This document shows positions 8,692 to 18,366 of a DNA stretch of 64,000 nucleotides, in pieces. Source of the DNA: an uncultured Aquimarina sp. (lineage in GTDB: Bacteria > Bacteroidota > Bacteroidia > Flavobacteriales > Flavobacteriaceae); assembly GCA_947499005.1 (NCBI GenBank), contig CANMML010000019.1, positions 17,411-81,410 on the forward strand, read 5' to 3'. The notes beneath the pieces were generated by a model. It saw only the letters and a program-made list of their open reading frames with translations. It was not told the DNA's origin and searched no databases. The stretch's first letter is position 1. Each line of letters begins with the position of its first letter. The position numbers were made by a program, and so were the translations under genes.

Positions 8692-8745
8692 AAAAGCAAA
8701 AAGAATTTAATTGTTATTTAATGTTGTGGGCTTAGCATAACATGT

Positions 8746-8771
8746 ACGAAATAGGAAAACATCCTATTCGT
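8746..8771. promoter_or_regulatory. Imperfect inverted repeat upstream of GH16-CBM6 gene
   Basis: ACGAAATAGG and CCTATTCGT are complementary apart from one bulged A, with a 7-nt centre, 55-80 nt upstream of the start codon. It may be an operator or a 5'-UTR hairpin; nothing decides between them. Confidence 0.35.
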
Positions 8772-8851
8772 CTTATGTAGGCTAGTATTGGTCTAGCTAA
8801 TATTTTATGCTAAACTTGAATCATTGGCTATCCGAGATAGCTATTAATAAT

Positions 8852-8894
8852 AAAAGGATTGTGAACCCCAAAATTGAGGTTCACAATGCCTTTT
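8852..8894 (-). terminator. Terminator of the first GH86 gene
   Basis: Near-perfect arms AAAGGATTGTGAACC / GGTTCACAATGCCTTT, 25 nt beyond the stop of the 8919 gene on the minus strand. Confidence 0.85.
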
Positions 8895-8918
8895 TATATA
8901 AAAAAACTAAGGTTTCAT

Positions 8919-11900
8919 TTAGTTTGAAACTATCAGTTTAATCACTTTTTGATCTGTACTAGAAATGATATTTATAAAGTACATTCCAGAAGATAAGTTT
9001 GATACGTCGATAGTATTATTAGAAGTGTCTAAAGCAGCAGTAGCAACTAAAGCTCCATTTACGTTAAGTAATTGGTAGGTATATGCCTCACCACTTATCA
9101 ATCCGTTAACGTTAGCTATAGATGAAGCCGGGTTTGGACTAACATTTAAATCTGCTGTAACATTAATTGATTTGGATGCGCTAGCAGGAGATAAAGTAAC
9201 TTTATCTAAATTCCATTGCCATTGATTCGATCCAGAAGCATTAATTCTCACATCATGATTCCCACTACTTAAAGTAAAAGTACCACCATCAACAGTTCCA
9301 AAACTATCCCAAGAACCATTGTTAGGTACATTCGTAGTATCTACGGTAACACCATCAATTACTAATTGAATTTGTGCATTATCCGAAGGCGTTGAAATTA
9401 AATATTCAATGTCAAAAGTTCCTCCTACAGGCACATTAATAGTGTATTCTGCAAAGTCTCCACTATTTACATAATTGATATTCGTAGCATTGTCATTAAC
9501 TCCTAATCCAGGTCCTCCAGCGAATGCATCGTTAAAGGTTCCTCCTGTATTATTAAAGTCTTCTGCCTCTATCACTAGAGTAGAAGGAGTTCCGCCACCA
9601 CCGTTGTTACCACCAGCAGCTTCGAAAGACATAAAGTTCAAGTTGATACCATTTTCAATGATTTCAACACGTAATACTTGAGAACCAGCACTTAGGTTTA
9701 CAGAAGTAGTAACTGTTTGGTAAGATTGCCATCCTCCAGTAGTAGGAAGATCAATATTTCCAGTTTTGTCAGTTCCGTCAGAAAGAATGCGAATGATTCC
9801 GTCTTTAGTTCTTGATGCATAACGAATATCAACATCATAGTTACCAGCAGTAGGAACATTCACGGTATATTCTAACCATTCTCCATTACTAGTCCATCCA
9901 ATATTAAATCCGCCTTCACTTGCAGGTTGTATATCCACTCCTTCGTTTGTACGATAAGAGTTTCCGTTATTAGAAGCATCCGCATCATTATAAGCTACTC
10001 CTTGTCCACCATTATCAAAATCTTCAAATTCGATTTGACCAGGTATTACATGATTCGCAAATGGTGTTTGACCACTAGTAACAGGATTTACAGTAATGCT
10101 TGTAGTATCCGTTCTATTTCCATCAGCAGTAGTTACCGTAATTGTTGCTGTACCAGCAGCAATAGCGCTTACAACACCACTTCCATTAACAGTAGCGATA
10201 TTAGTATTACTAGAGCTAAAAGAAACTGTTTGATTTGTAGCATTAGATGGAGCAACAATTGCAGAAAGATTTTGAGTGTCCCCAATATCTAAAGTAGCAT
10301 TCGCAGGAGTTAATGATACTCCAGTTACAGCTACTGTATTATTGTTGTCATCTGTTTTCGTTAAAGTAATCTTATCAAGATTCCATTGCCATTGTTCACT
10401 TCCTGAAGCCGTTATTCTAACCGTTTTTACACCTGTAGTTAAAGAAATAGTTCCACTACCATCGATAGTTCTGTAATCATCCCAAGAACCATTGTTAGGA
10501 ATATTTGTAGTATCTACCACGATATTATCAATTGTTAATTGAATCTGTGCATTGTCAGAAGGAGTAGAGATCAAGTATTCAATATCATAGTCTCCAGCGA
10601 TACCAACATTAATAGTGTAGTCAGCGAAATCACCTGAATTCACAAAGTTAATTGTAGTTCCGTTGTTATTTACACCTAAGCCAGAACCTCCAGAACTTGC
10701 ATCATTGAACGTACCACCAGTATTGGTAAATGTTTCTGCTTCAATTACAATAGTTTCTCCAGCAGGATCAGGGTCACCACCACCGCCATTGTTACCACCA
10801 GTAACAGTAACAACTGTAGTATCCGTAAAACTTCCGTCGACTGTAGTACCAGTAATAGTTGCTGTACCAGCTGCAACAGCTGTCACAATCCCAGAAGAGT
10901 TAACAGTAGCTACACTAGCATTATTAGTTGACCAAGAAACAGATTTATTAGTCGCATTACTTGGAGAAATAGTTGCAGATAGTGTGCTTGTTTGGTTTAC
11001 ATTCAAGCTTAGAGATGCAGGAGTTACATTTACACCTGTAACAGCAATTGGGTCAGGAACGTCAGGAGCTCCAGTAGAACGACCAGGAACCTTAGAAAAG
11101 TCCCAAGTTATCATGTTAACAATATTTACTTCTCCTACATGTTGGAAATCAACAACGATTGAGTTGTTAGTTTGTATTAAACTTGCGGGTACTGGTATTT
11201 CTAATACTCCAAACCATTTAGATCTAAATTGTTGACCACCTCTCCAATCGAAAGGAACATCAAGTTCAACACCGTTGAATTCGAATTTGTTAAGAGATAA
11301 GAATCCATTCTCGGTTTGTGGAGCATCGAAAAGCGTTACTGTCATTTTCACAATAGCTTCAGTTTGACTAGGATTACTAGGAACTGTTACATTGTTTACA
11401 AAAAACGTATTGTCTCCTCCTTGAATGTTAACACGTTGGTTATTACTTACAGGCTCTCCGAAAAATTTATTTTCAACAGAAGTTTCATCTATAACAACTG
11501 GGCTTGCGAATGTGTATTTAAGCACCATAGTAGCCTCTGGCTTCAATGTTACAGAAGATGGGATAGAGCTAGTAGTATTATCTGCTAATATGATATCCCT
11601 TACACCTTCTAAGAATAAATGTTTGATTCGAACACTTGTTGGATTGTTGTTATTGTCTTCGAAAAAGTTTAAAGCTATAGATGTTTCTTCTTCTACTAAA
11701 TTGTTTAAAATTAAATAAACATCATTACCATCTACGTAACTATCCACTTGAATATCTGGGTCTGAAGATTTTGTATCGATTCTTGTTCCATCAACATCAT
11801 CCCATAATTCATACCATTTTGTTAATTCACTAAATTCCCATTCACCATCACCATCATCATCACGAAGTGTTTTATAGTGATATACTACTTCAGGAATACC

Positions 11901-13229
11901 ATCTCCATTGTTATCAATATCTCTAAATTGAGCTTTCAATAAATGGAAAGGCATAGATAATTCAACATAATCAGGTCTTTCTAAGAACTGCATCATCATT
12001 GCACTAAATGGCTTTAAGTTCTCCCAGTCGTATCTCGTATCATGTGGCATTGGATCCCATGCATTAGCTACGGCACCGTATTCAGAAATGATAACAGGTT
12101 TTCTATTATTTTCTCCGTATTTGAAAACATCATACCACTCTAACATTTCTAGTGTAGCCTCTACATGTCCTCCAGATCGTCTTTGACCTCCATTATTTTG
12201 GTAGCGTGGCCAGTCATAGAAGTGAACTGCATAAAAATCCATGTTTTCACCAGCTCTATCTATAAATTCTTTCCAAATTACATCCCACTGATACCAATCA
12301 GTATCTGAAGGTAAGGCAAATAAAGGAGTGTCTACTTGACCTCTAGCATAATCAATTGCTACTTGATCTGCAGCAGTTGTACCATAAAAATTAGCTACAT
12401 AATTTGGATCTCTAAAACGAGAAAAACCATCGCCTCTAAAAAGGTCGTGTAAACCCCATGTCATACCACCAATTTTAGGAGCTCTACTTCCTAGTTTTTC
12501 TCTTACACCTTGAGCTACCAGATTGTGATATTCTATAATATCTTCCCAGCTAGACATCATAAATTGACCTGTGTTTAATTCAAAGTCAGGTTCATTCATT
12601 ACCTCCCAATATTCAGGAATTGGAACTCCTTCTTGACTGGCATTATCAACGAAGAAATCTTCCATATACTGCGACACCCATTCTGCGGATGTTTCTATAT
12701 CTCGTGGCATCCAAACAAAACCGTTTTCACGCCCCCAAGAAGACCCACTTAAACCATTATCGAAATAAGATAGAGTAGGGTAGGTAGGGTGGGCATTTGT
12801 ACCCATAATTGCACCTTTAGTCTGTTCGCTTTTGAACTGACTTAGACCTCTATCTTGAATTCGTTGATCGTATTCTCCTTTCCAAAAATCTAGCAATACA
12901 GTTAAACTGTCTGGGTCATGATGATTTCTGTTGTTTTCGTCTTCTGGACTAAATTGATGCAAGAAAGATGCAATACCATTATCGCGTCCCAATTGTACGT
13001 CCCATTCGTTGAAAAGGATTTCCGCTTTGTCTACTTCGCCTTCCCAGGCATTTTCGTAAAGACTGGCATGCATTGTAATGTGTCGATCACGACCGAAGTC
13101 GGATACTCCTCCTACGGAGTGTTTAATGTTTAGGTTGACATCTACATTTGCCGAATTTTGGGCAAAGACGCTAACCAAGGATGATGTTGAGAGCACAACA
13201 CCAACACTGAGCACTTTTAATAGTTTCAT
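8919..13229 (-). CDS. GH86 beta-agarase/porphyranase, multi-modular, T9SS-secreted
   Basis: A 1436-residue endo-enzyme predicted to cut agarose or porphyran. Order: signal peptide ending VFAQ; GH86 catalytic region from about 27 (NVDVNLNIKHSVGGVSDFGR, a GH86 hallmark), with acid/base E213 in EVMNEPD and nucleophile E383 in IISEYGAV, and beta-sandwich domains to about 735; Big2 (about 745-825); CBM6 (845-970); Big2 (985-1065); a more divergent CBM6 (1075-1205); CBM6 (1215-1345); T9SS tail (1360-1436). The first and last CBM6 share long stretches with those of the 6682 gene, pointing to module exchange. Expression is probably co-regulated with the second GH86 gene. Family is secure; substrate is open. 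Confidence 0.92.
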   Translation of the reverse strand: MKLLKVLSVGVVLSTSSLVSVFAQNSANVDVNLNIKHSVGGVSDFGRDRHITMHASLYENAWEGEVDKAEILFNEWDVQLGRDNGIASFLHQFSPEDENNRNHHDPDSLTVLLDFWKGEYDQRIQDRGLSQFKSEQTKGAIMGTNAHPTYPTLSYFDNGLSGSSWGRENGFVWMPRDIETSAEWVSQYMEDFFVDNASQEGVPIPEYWEVMNEPDFELNTGQFMMSSWEDIIEYHNLVAQGVREKLGSRAPKIGGMTWGLHDLFRGDGFSRFRDPNYVANFYGTTAADQVAIDYARGQVDTPLFALPSDTDWYQWDVIWKEFIDRAGENMDFYAVHFYDWPRYQNNGGQRRSGGHVEATLEMLEWYDVFKYGENNRKPVIISEYGAVANAWDPMPHDTRYDWENLKPFSAMMMQFLERPDYVELSMPFHLLKAQFRDIDNNGDGIPEVVYHYKTLRDDDGDGEWEFSELTKWYELWDDVDGTRIDTKSSDPDIQVDSYVDGNDVYLILNNLVEEETSIALNFFEDNNNNPTSVRIKHLFLEGVRDIILADNTTSSIPSSVTLKPEATMVLKYTFASPVVIDETSVENKFFGEPVSNNQRVNIQGGDNTFFVNNVTVPSNPSQTEAIVKMTVTLFDAPQTENGFLSLNKFEFNGVELDVPFDWRGGQQFRSKWFGVLEIPVPASLIQTNNSIVVDFQHVGEVNIVNMITWDFSKVPGRSTGAPDVPDPIAVTGVNVTPASLSLNVNQTSTLSATISPSNATNKSVSWSTNNASVATVNSSGIVTAVAAGTATITGTTVDGSFTDTTVVTVTGGNNGGGGDPDPAGETIVIEAETFTNTGGTFNDASSGGSGLGVNNNGTTINFVNSGDFADYTINVGIAGDYDIEYLISTPSDNAQIQLTIDNIVVDTTNIPNNGSWDDYRTIDGSGTISLTTGVKTVRITASGSEQWQWNLDKITLTKTDDNNNTVAVTGVSLTPANATLDIGDTQNLSAIVAPSNATNQTVSFSSSNTNIATVNGSGVVSAIAAGTATITVTTADGNRTDTTSITVNPVTSGQTPFANHVIPGQIEFEDFDNGGQGVAYNDADASNNGNSYRTNEGVDIQPASEGGFNIGWTSNGEWLEYTVNVPTAGNYDVDIRYASRTKDGIIRILSDGTDKTGNIDLPTTGGWQSYQTVTTSVNLSAGSQVLRVEIIENGINLNFMSFEAAGGNNGGGGTPSTLVIEAEDFNNTGGTFNDAFAGGPGLGVNDNATNINYVNSGDFAEYTINVPVGGTFDIEYLISTPSDNAQIQLVIDGVTVDTTNVPNNGSWDSFGTVDGGTFTLSSGNHDVRINASGSNQWQWNLDKVTLSPASASKSINVTADLNVSPNPASSIANVNGLISGEAYTYQLLNVNGALVATAALDTSNNTIDVSNLSSGMYFINIISSTDQKVIKLIVSN

Positions 13230-13273
13230 GTTATTATTGATTAATTGTGGCGCTAAATTACGAGAAGGGTTTA

Positions 13274-13289
13274 GTGTAATTTGTTAAAA
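13274..13289 (-). promoter_or_regulatory. Conserved element A upstream of GH86-1
   Basis: GTGTAATTTGTTAAAA on the plus strand, 45-60 nt before the start codon. The matching GTGTAAAATTGTTAAAA lies at the same offset before GH86-2 (18274). Confidence 0.45.
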
Positions 13290-13356
13290 AAGAGTCTTGT
13301 AGGAAATAAAATCGATTGTATTCGACAATTCGCTTAAAAAAATAGTCAAAATACCA

Positions 13357-13366
13357 CGAAAACGTT
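13357..13366 (-). promoter_or_regulatory. Conserved element B (CGAAAACGTT) upstream of GH86-1
   Basis: This 10-mer begins exactly 128 nt upstream of the GH86-1 start. The identical 10-mer begins exactly 128 nt upstream of the GH86-2 start. The AAACGTT core recalls LacI-family operators. Confidence 0.5.
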
Positions 13367-13862
13367 ATAATTGAAAAATTACTGAGGTGTGTAATTGTTT
13401 CATTGTTGTTTATTTGTATTTATTTTTGGGTTAATAGGTTTTAAATCAATGTTTAAAATGCTAAAAAATTAAGAATTGATTGGTTGTGAATCTTGTAGGA
13501 CGAAGCTTTAATAGGATGTGTTTTGAGGTTTATACTCTTGTTTTTCGTTTTTTTAAATAATAATATTTGGTGTAATCGTAATTTTTTAACGATAATATCG
13601 CAATAAATTTACAATAAGCGAAGTGTGTGTTTTGAATTTATAGATATATTTTTTGAAAGCTTTTCGAAGTAAAAAAGAGTTTGTTTTATGCAAAATAATT
13701 ATGAATACGCGTTTTTTTTAATGCGATTTAGATGTGAAAAACAAAAGAATTTAAGACAAATTTCATGTTCTGTTTTCACGTTTAAAAAGTGATCATTTTC
13801 ACTTTAAGGCGAATTCATTTAGCATTATGTAAAACTCAATTAAATGGTTCTTTGGTAAAAAA

Positions 13863-13979
13863 ACAAGAGACTACCTAAAAGTAAAACTTGTGTCATATAA
13901 CATCTCTTTTAGGTAATAAATGAGATGAGATTCTGAACAAAATCAGAATGACAGTTTTTTCTTTTAGATAGTCTCTTGT
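13863..13979. repeat. Three-stem inverted-repeat element (REP/terminator-like)
   Basis: An outer stem ACAAGAGACTACCTAAAAG / CTTTTAGATAGTCTCTTGT (one mismatch) encloses two smaller hairpins: CATCTC...GAGATG (13901-13927) and ATTCTG...CAGAAT (13930-13949). The minus strand reads CTGTCATTCTGA...TTCAGAATCTCA, which resembles a dispersed intergenic repeat I know from flavobacterial genomes. It lies just beyond the 3' end of the second GH86 gene and may also terminate it. Confidence 0.6.
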
Positions 13980-14005
13980 GTACTAAATGATACTTATAGT
14001 CTTAA

Positions 14006-17000
14006 CTATTTTTTGATTATTTTAAATAAATTACTGGATGTATTATTTTCAATTTTAATCAAATAAAGTCCAGTAGGATATTTACCAAGATCTAAATTTA
14101 TTTCATTACTATTTACATTTGATATTTGTTCTAAGACAATACCTTGTAAGTTTAATATAGAAATATTTGAAGCCTTATTTAACTGAGCGCCTTCAATTAC
14201 AAGTTCCCCATGAGTTGGATTTGGATAAATAGAGAATTCAGCCACCGAATCGAATTCACCAACAGATAATGTTCCAGAAAGAGTTAAGCTAAACCAATCT
14301 GCATTCCATTGCCAAGTTTCAGTCCCTGTTGATTCAAAGCGAATAGTGTGTGTGCCTTCGTCAATGCTAATTTCTTCAGAACCCATTTGAGTTGTATAAA
14401 TTTCCCAATCGGTCGTGCCGCTTACGGTCGTAGTGTTCATTAGGACTCCATCTACATAGGTATTTACTCCTAGGTTATTGGTGTTTGGGGAAGCAATATG
14501 ATACTTAATCGTATATATTCCATCACTAGGAATATCTACAGTATAATCTGCCCAATCTCCAGAAGTATTGTTATTAAATCCGGTGCTACTTCGTATAACA
14601 CCATCTGTAGAACCACCTGTATTAATGAATGTTTCGGCTTCTATTACTATAGATGTAGTAACAATTACCTCGCAAGTAGCAGATATACTTGGGTCAACAG
14701 CAGACGTGGCTGTAACAGTTGCTATTCCTTCACTAGCTCCAGCAGTTATATTTCCATTAGGATCTATACTAACAACACTATTATTTACCGCCCAATTGAT
14801 ATCAGTATCTGTCGTAAATGTTGGGACTAGAGTAATGGGTAACAATGTGCTGGTTCCTGGGAAAATATTTATAGTTGCAGGAATTTCTATCGATTCTATA
14901 GGGATAGACACAATTTCAGCTTGTACTGTAATAGTTACTTCATCAAAAATTGTATTTATATCATTAGAAGTAGCTCTAATGGTAGTTTCTCCTTCCGAGA
15001 CTCCTGTGACAACCCCAGTAGTTGCATTTACAGTAGCAATTTCAGGATTACTAGAGCTCCATGTAATACTTGTATCAAATGCATCTGCAGGAAGAATAGA
15101 AGCTGTACGTGTTATGTTTGCTCCAACTTGTACCGAAGGTAATCCTTCATCTATAGCAACAGATGAAATACGGATATGATCTATAATTTCGATGGTTTTA
15201 GTTGCTACATCCAAAACAGTATCCCCGTCTTTTAATGTTAATTGAATTATATAGTCGGTGTCAGGGGTAGGAGTGTCTGTAAGGTTGTACGATACCTCTA
15301 CAGTTTCGTTTCCTAGAGCATTCGCAGCTTCAGTTCCAGTTCCTATTACTAATCCGTCTTTTATCAATGCTACTTCTACAGTTCGTTCACCCATTGCTAT
15401 AATAGGTACACTAAATGTTCCCGTAGTAAATGGGCGTAAGAAATCAGGTAAATCTCTAGTGAATACACTTTCGTCTCCTGCAATACGAACATCAATTACT
15501 ATTTCATCAGAAATATTTGTTCCTTGAACTTTTGCGGTAATCGTAGCTGATCCTCCAATTACTTTACCGATTACTTTTCCCGATGGAAGTACAGAGGCAA
15601 CACCTTCATCGCTTGAAGTCCATTCAATCGATGGTGCATTTTCCGTTTCGGGAGTAAGTTGTAGTGTTAGAGGGGTGTTTACATATTGATCTACTGTAAT
15701 CTGAGAGCCTTCTAAAATTTCTATAGAGGTAATGTCTGTAATTTCAAAAGGAATTGCTGTAATGGTTTTTGCAGCAAAAATGCTAGAAGATTCCTGACTT
15801 GTCGCTGTAATAATAGCTACTCCTGAATCTGCTACTGCAGTTACAACACCATTTTCATCTACTGTAGCTACGCTAGTGTCAGAAGAAGTCCAATTTAATC
15901 CTTTGTTTGTAGCATTTGATGGAGTGAAAGTCGGAACAATTCCTAAGTTATTGCCATTCATTAATGATTCAGAATCACTTCCTAAAGAGAGGTCAGTTAA
16001 GGCTATAGAAGAATTGTCTGTTCTTCCAGGATCTTGATCCATATCCCAAACCTGAAGCATTACAGTAGTAAAGTCGGCGTTTTGTTGACGTTGGAAGTAA
16101 ATAGTGTTATCTCCATCGTTAAGGTATTCTATTGGAACATCGATTTCGAGTACTCCAAACCAACCTCCACCATATACGCTAGCTACTTTTCCTCTAGGGT
16201 TTAGTAACATAGGGCTTTCAGTAACGACCTCGTTTCCGTTTACTCGTAATGATACAACTTTAATGCTTTTGTTATCCCCAGCATCAGTTGGGTTATAGAA
16301 AAAACCACCTACTCTAACCATAGCTTCCCCTTTTGCAGGTTTCACTACGTTTTTTACTGTAGTCGTAAAATTAGCATTACCGACTAAACGACATAATTGA
16401 GTCCCTCTAGAGTTTTTTGCATTGGTAAGAGGCTCAGACATATACTTTGTCTCTTTTGATTCTTTATCTATTGTCACAGGGTTAGCATAAGTATAATCTA
16501 GAACAATTGTAGAGTTAGGCTTCAACGTTACTTGTGAAGGAGCTGTTTCAAGGTTGACAACAGATAAATCTGGTTCTCCTTGAGTTCCTAAGTCGGGGTT
16601 AAAGAATAAATGACGCATTTCTACATTACTAACTGTGTTTGCAGTAGCAGCGTTGAATGTATTCAAGTTGATTGTTTCTACTTGATTATCGGCATTATTT
16701 AAAATAACATATACATGATTTCCATTAGCATAAGCATCTACTTGAATATCTAGATTGCTAGCCTTCGTATCAATACGAGTACCATCTACATCTTTCCAAA
16801 GTTCGTAATAGTATATTAAAGCACTCCAATCCCAACCGCCAGAAGGTTCATTGATTACCCATGGATCAGTACTACCAGTCCAATTCCCTATAGGATCAAA
16901 TAAAGTAGCACCATCATAACGTTCTACACTTCCATCGTTATGAGGTATGGCTCCCCATACTGCTTTTGTTGGAGCAAAAGGCATACTCATGACTACATGA

Positions 17001-18229
17001 GAAGGGCGCTCCAAAAATTCCATAAACATTTGGTTAAAAGGCTTTATGAATTCCCAATCTCTTCTTCTATCCGGTAAAGAGAGTATATAGTCTCTATTAA
17101 CGGCTCCAAATTCAGACAGAACAATATCTTTCTTTTTCCCAAATTTGAAATTGTCATACCACTCTAGCTGATCTAGCATAGCTTCTGTATGTCCTCCAGA
17201 TCTAATAGTAGCTTGTTGTTCATTTGCTGCCGGCCAGTCATATATGTGAACTCCATAGAAATCCATGTCTTCACCTGCATGATCAATAAAACCTTGCCAT
17301 AGGTAATCCCATTGCCACCAGTTATCGGTGCGACGATCCCATGCATTAGGCCAACCATCTATTCCACTTAGCATATTGTCATATAATGCTCTAGCTTCTT
17401 CACTAGAGTGCTCGTACCAAAAAGCACCGTCCCATCTAGTAGGTATTCCGTCTGGTTTATAAAAATCATGTTGCCCTTGGGTCATACCACCTATTAAAGG
17501 TGCTTTGTCTCCTAATCTATCTTTTACAGCTTGTGCAACTAATTTGTGATACTCCCAATTTTTTTCAAGACTCGAAACAATCATTCCAAATTGAGGATTC
17601 ATGAAATTCATATCAGGCTCATTATAACATTCCCAATATTTAGGAAGTTGAAAACCTAGGTCTCCTGGATTTTTTGCAAAATAATGATCTAAATACAGCG
17701 ATACCCATTCTGCTGCTGCGTCTACATCTTTAACAAACCATCCGCCTTTTCCTTTTCCAAAACCTTCAAACCATGAAAGATTAGCATACATTGGACTAAA
17801 ATCATTGATCCCCATGATCATGTTTTCAGTTTTGCTTTGGTATTGTTTACGGGCAATAAATAGATCCGACGATTCCCATTGTTTTAAACCATTACTATGT
17901 TCAATCATTTGGGCTTCGTGTGGCCAACTCGGTCTATCGGGATCTTCTTCTACGCCTTGCATTTTCCAAGTTGCCGAACCAGTTTCTCTTCCGAAATAGA
18001 TTCCTAAGTCATTGATAAGGTAATCTAACTTGTCTTCTTCTCCATCCCAATCTGTTTCATGGGGAGTGGCGTGAATTGTCATATGTCTTTCTCGACCAAA
18101 ATCTGATACACCTTCCACCGAATGTTTGATGTTGAGGTTGATGTCTACGTTAGTTGTTTGCGCCCAAAGCGAGGCAGTTGTTAGATACATGAGCAGTATC
18201 AGCAACTTTTGAATTTTGATTAGTTTCAT
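14006..18229 (-). CDS. GH86 beta-agarase/porphyranase paralogue with Big2 repeats, CBM6 and T9SS tail
   Basis: A 1407-residue secreted enzyme paralogous to the 8919 product. Signal peptide ends SLWAQ. The GH86 region starts TNVDINLNIKHSVEGVSDFGRERH, with acid/base E204 in ECYNEPD and nucleophile E373 in IVLSEFGAV. After about 745 come two Big2 domains, one further Ig-like domain, two more Big2 domains, one CBM6 (about 1195-1320) and a T9SS tail (FSIYPNPTHGELVIEG ... NLFKIIKK). Catalytic-region inserts differ from the paralogue, so the pair may split agarose and porphyran or act on different chain patterns. Its upstream region shares positioned elements with the paralogue. Family assignment is secure. 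Confidence 0.91.
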   Translation of the reverse strand: MKLIKIQKLLILLMYLTTASLWAQTTNVDINLNIKHSVEGVSDFGRERHMTIHATPHETDWDGEEDKLDYLINDLGIYFGRETGSATWKMQGVEEDPDRPSWPHEAQMIEHSNGLKQWESSDLFIARKQYQSKTENMIMGINDFSPMYANLSWFEGFGKGKGGWFVKDVDAAAEWVSLYLDHYFAKNPGDLGFQLPKYWECYNEPDMNFMNPQFGMIVSSLEKNWEYHKLVAQAVKDRLGDKAPLIGGMTQGQHDFYKPDGIPTRWDGAFWYEHSSEEARALYDNMLSGIDGWPNAWDRRTDNWWQWDYLWQGFIDHAGEDMDFYGVHIYDWPAANEQQATIRSGGHTEAMLDQLEWYDNFKFGKKKDIVLSEFGAVNRDYILSLPDRRRDWEFIKPFNQMFMEFLERPSHVVMSMPFAPTKAVWGAIPHNDGSVERYDGATLFDPIGNWTGSTDPWVINEPSGGWDWSALIYYYELWKDVDGTRIDTKASNLDIQVDAYANGNHVYVILNNADNQVETINLNTFNAATANTVSNVEMRHLFFNPDLGTQGEPDLSVVNLETAPSQVTLKPNSTIVLDYTYANPVTIDKESKETKYMSEPLTNAKNSRGTQLCRLVGNANFTTTVKNVVKPAKGEAMVRVGGFFYNPTDAGDNKSIKVVSLRVNGNEVVTESPMLLNPRGKVASVYGGGWFGVLEIDVPIEYLNDGDNTIYFQRQQNADFTTVMLQVWDMDQDPGRTDNSSIALTDLSLGSDSESLMNGNNLGIVPTFTPSNATNKGLNWTSSDTSVATVDENGVVTAVADSGVAIITATSQESSSIFAAKTITAIPFEITDITSIEILEGSQITVDQYVNTPLTLQLTPETENAPSIEWTSSDEGVASVLPSGKVIGKVIGGSATITAKVQGTNISDEIVIDVRIAGDESVFTRDLPDFLRPFTTGTFSVPIIAMGERTVEVALIKDGLVIGTGTEAANALGNETVEVSYNLTDTPTPDTDYIIQLTLKDGDTVLDVATKTIEIIDHIRISSVAIDEGLPSVQVGANITRTASILPADAFDTSITWSSSNPEIATVNATTGVVTGVSEGETTIRATSNDINTIFDEVTITVQAEIVSIPIESIEIPATINIFPGTSTLLPITLVPTFTTDTDINWAVNNSVVSIDPNGNITAGASEGIATVTATSAVDPSISATCEVIVTTSIVIEAETFINTGGSTDGVIRSSTGFNNNTSGDWADYTVDIPSDGIYTIKYHIASPNTNNLGVNTYVDGVLMNTTTVSGTTDWEIYTTQMGSEEISIDEGTHTIRFESTGTETWQWNADWFSLTLSGTLSVGEFDSVAEFSIYPNPTHGELVIEGAQLNKASNISILNLQGIVLEQISNVNSNEINLDLGKYPTGLYLIKIENNTSSNLFKIIKK

Positions 18230-18273
18230 CTTATTTTGTTGATTTATAAGCGACTAAAATAGAATAACCAAAG

Positions 18274-18290
18274 GTGTAAAATTGTTAAAA
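18274..18290 (-). promoter_or_regulatory. Conserved element A upstream of GH86-2
   Basis: GTGTAAAATTGTTAAAA, 45-61 nt before the start codon, matching the element at 13274 in sequence and offset. Confidence 0.45.
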
Positions 18291-18356
18291 TTTAAGTTTT
18301 TAGATTTATGACACGAAAACAACGCTAAGAGGTTTGTTTTTGTCGTTAAAAAGCAT

Positions 18357-18366
18357 CGAAAACGTT
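18357..18366 (-). promoter_or_regulatory. Conserved element B (CGAAAACGTT) upstream of GH86-2
   Basis: Identical to 13357-13366 and at the same 128-nt offset. Here the flanks (ATCGAAAACGTTTGAAG) extend the AAAC|GTTT palindrome. Confidence 0.5.

Larger units (their letters stand above)
13230..14005. other. Regulatory and terminator region between the two GH86 genes
   Basis: 775 nt without a credible gene. The part near 13229 holds two elements also found at the same offsets upstream of the second GH86 gene. The middle is AT-rich and shows nothing I recognise. The part near 14006 holds a long three-stem inverted-repeat element. Confidence 0.7.

Noticed and set aside
10663-11235. 190-aa plus-strand ORF inside GH86-1
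   Set aside because: It is antisense to the CBM6/Big2 modules; its Val/Pro/Thr-rich content comes from the repeats on the other strand.
14568-15179. 203-aa plus-strand ORF inside GH86-2
   Set aside because: Same cause: antisense of Big2 repeats in a large, clearly coding minus-strand gene.
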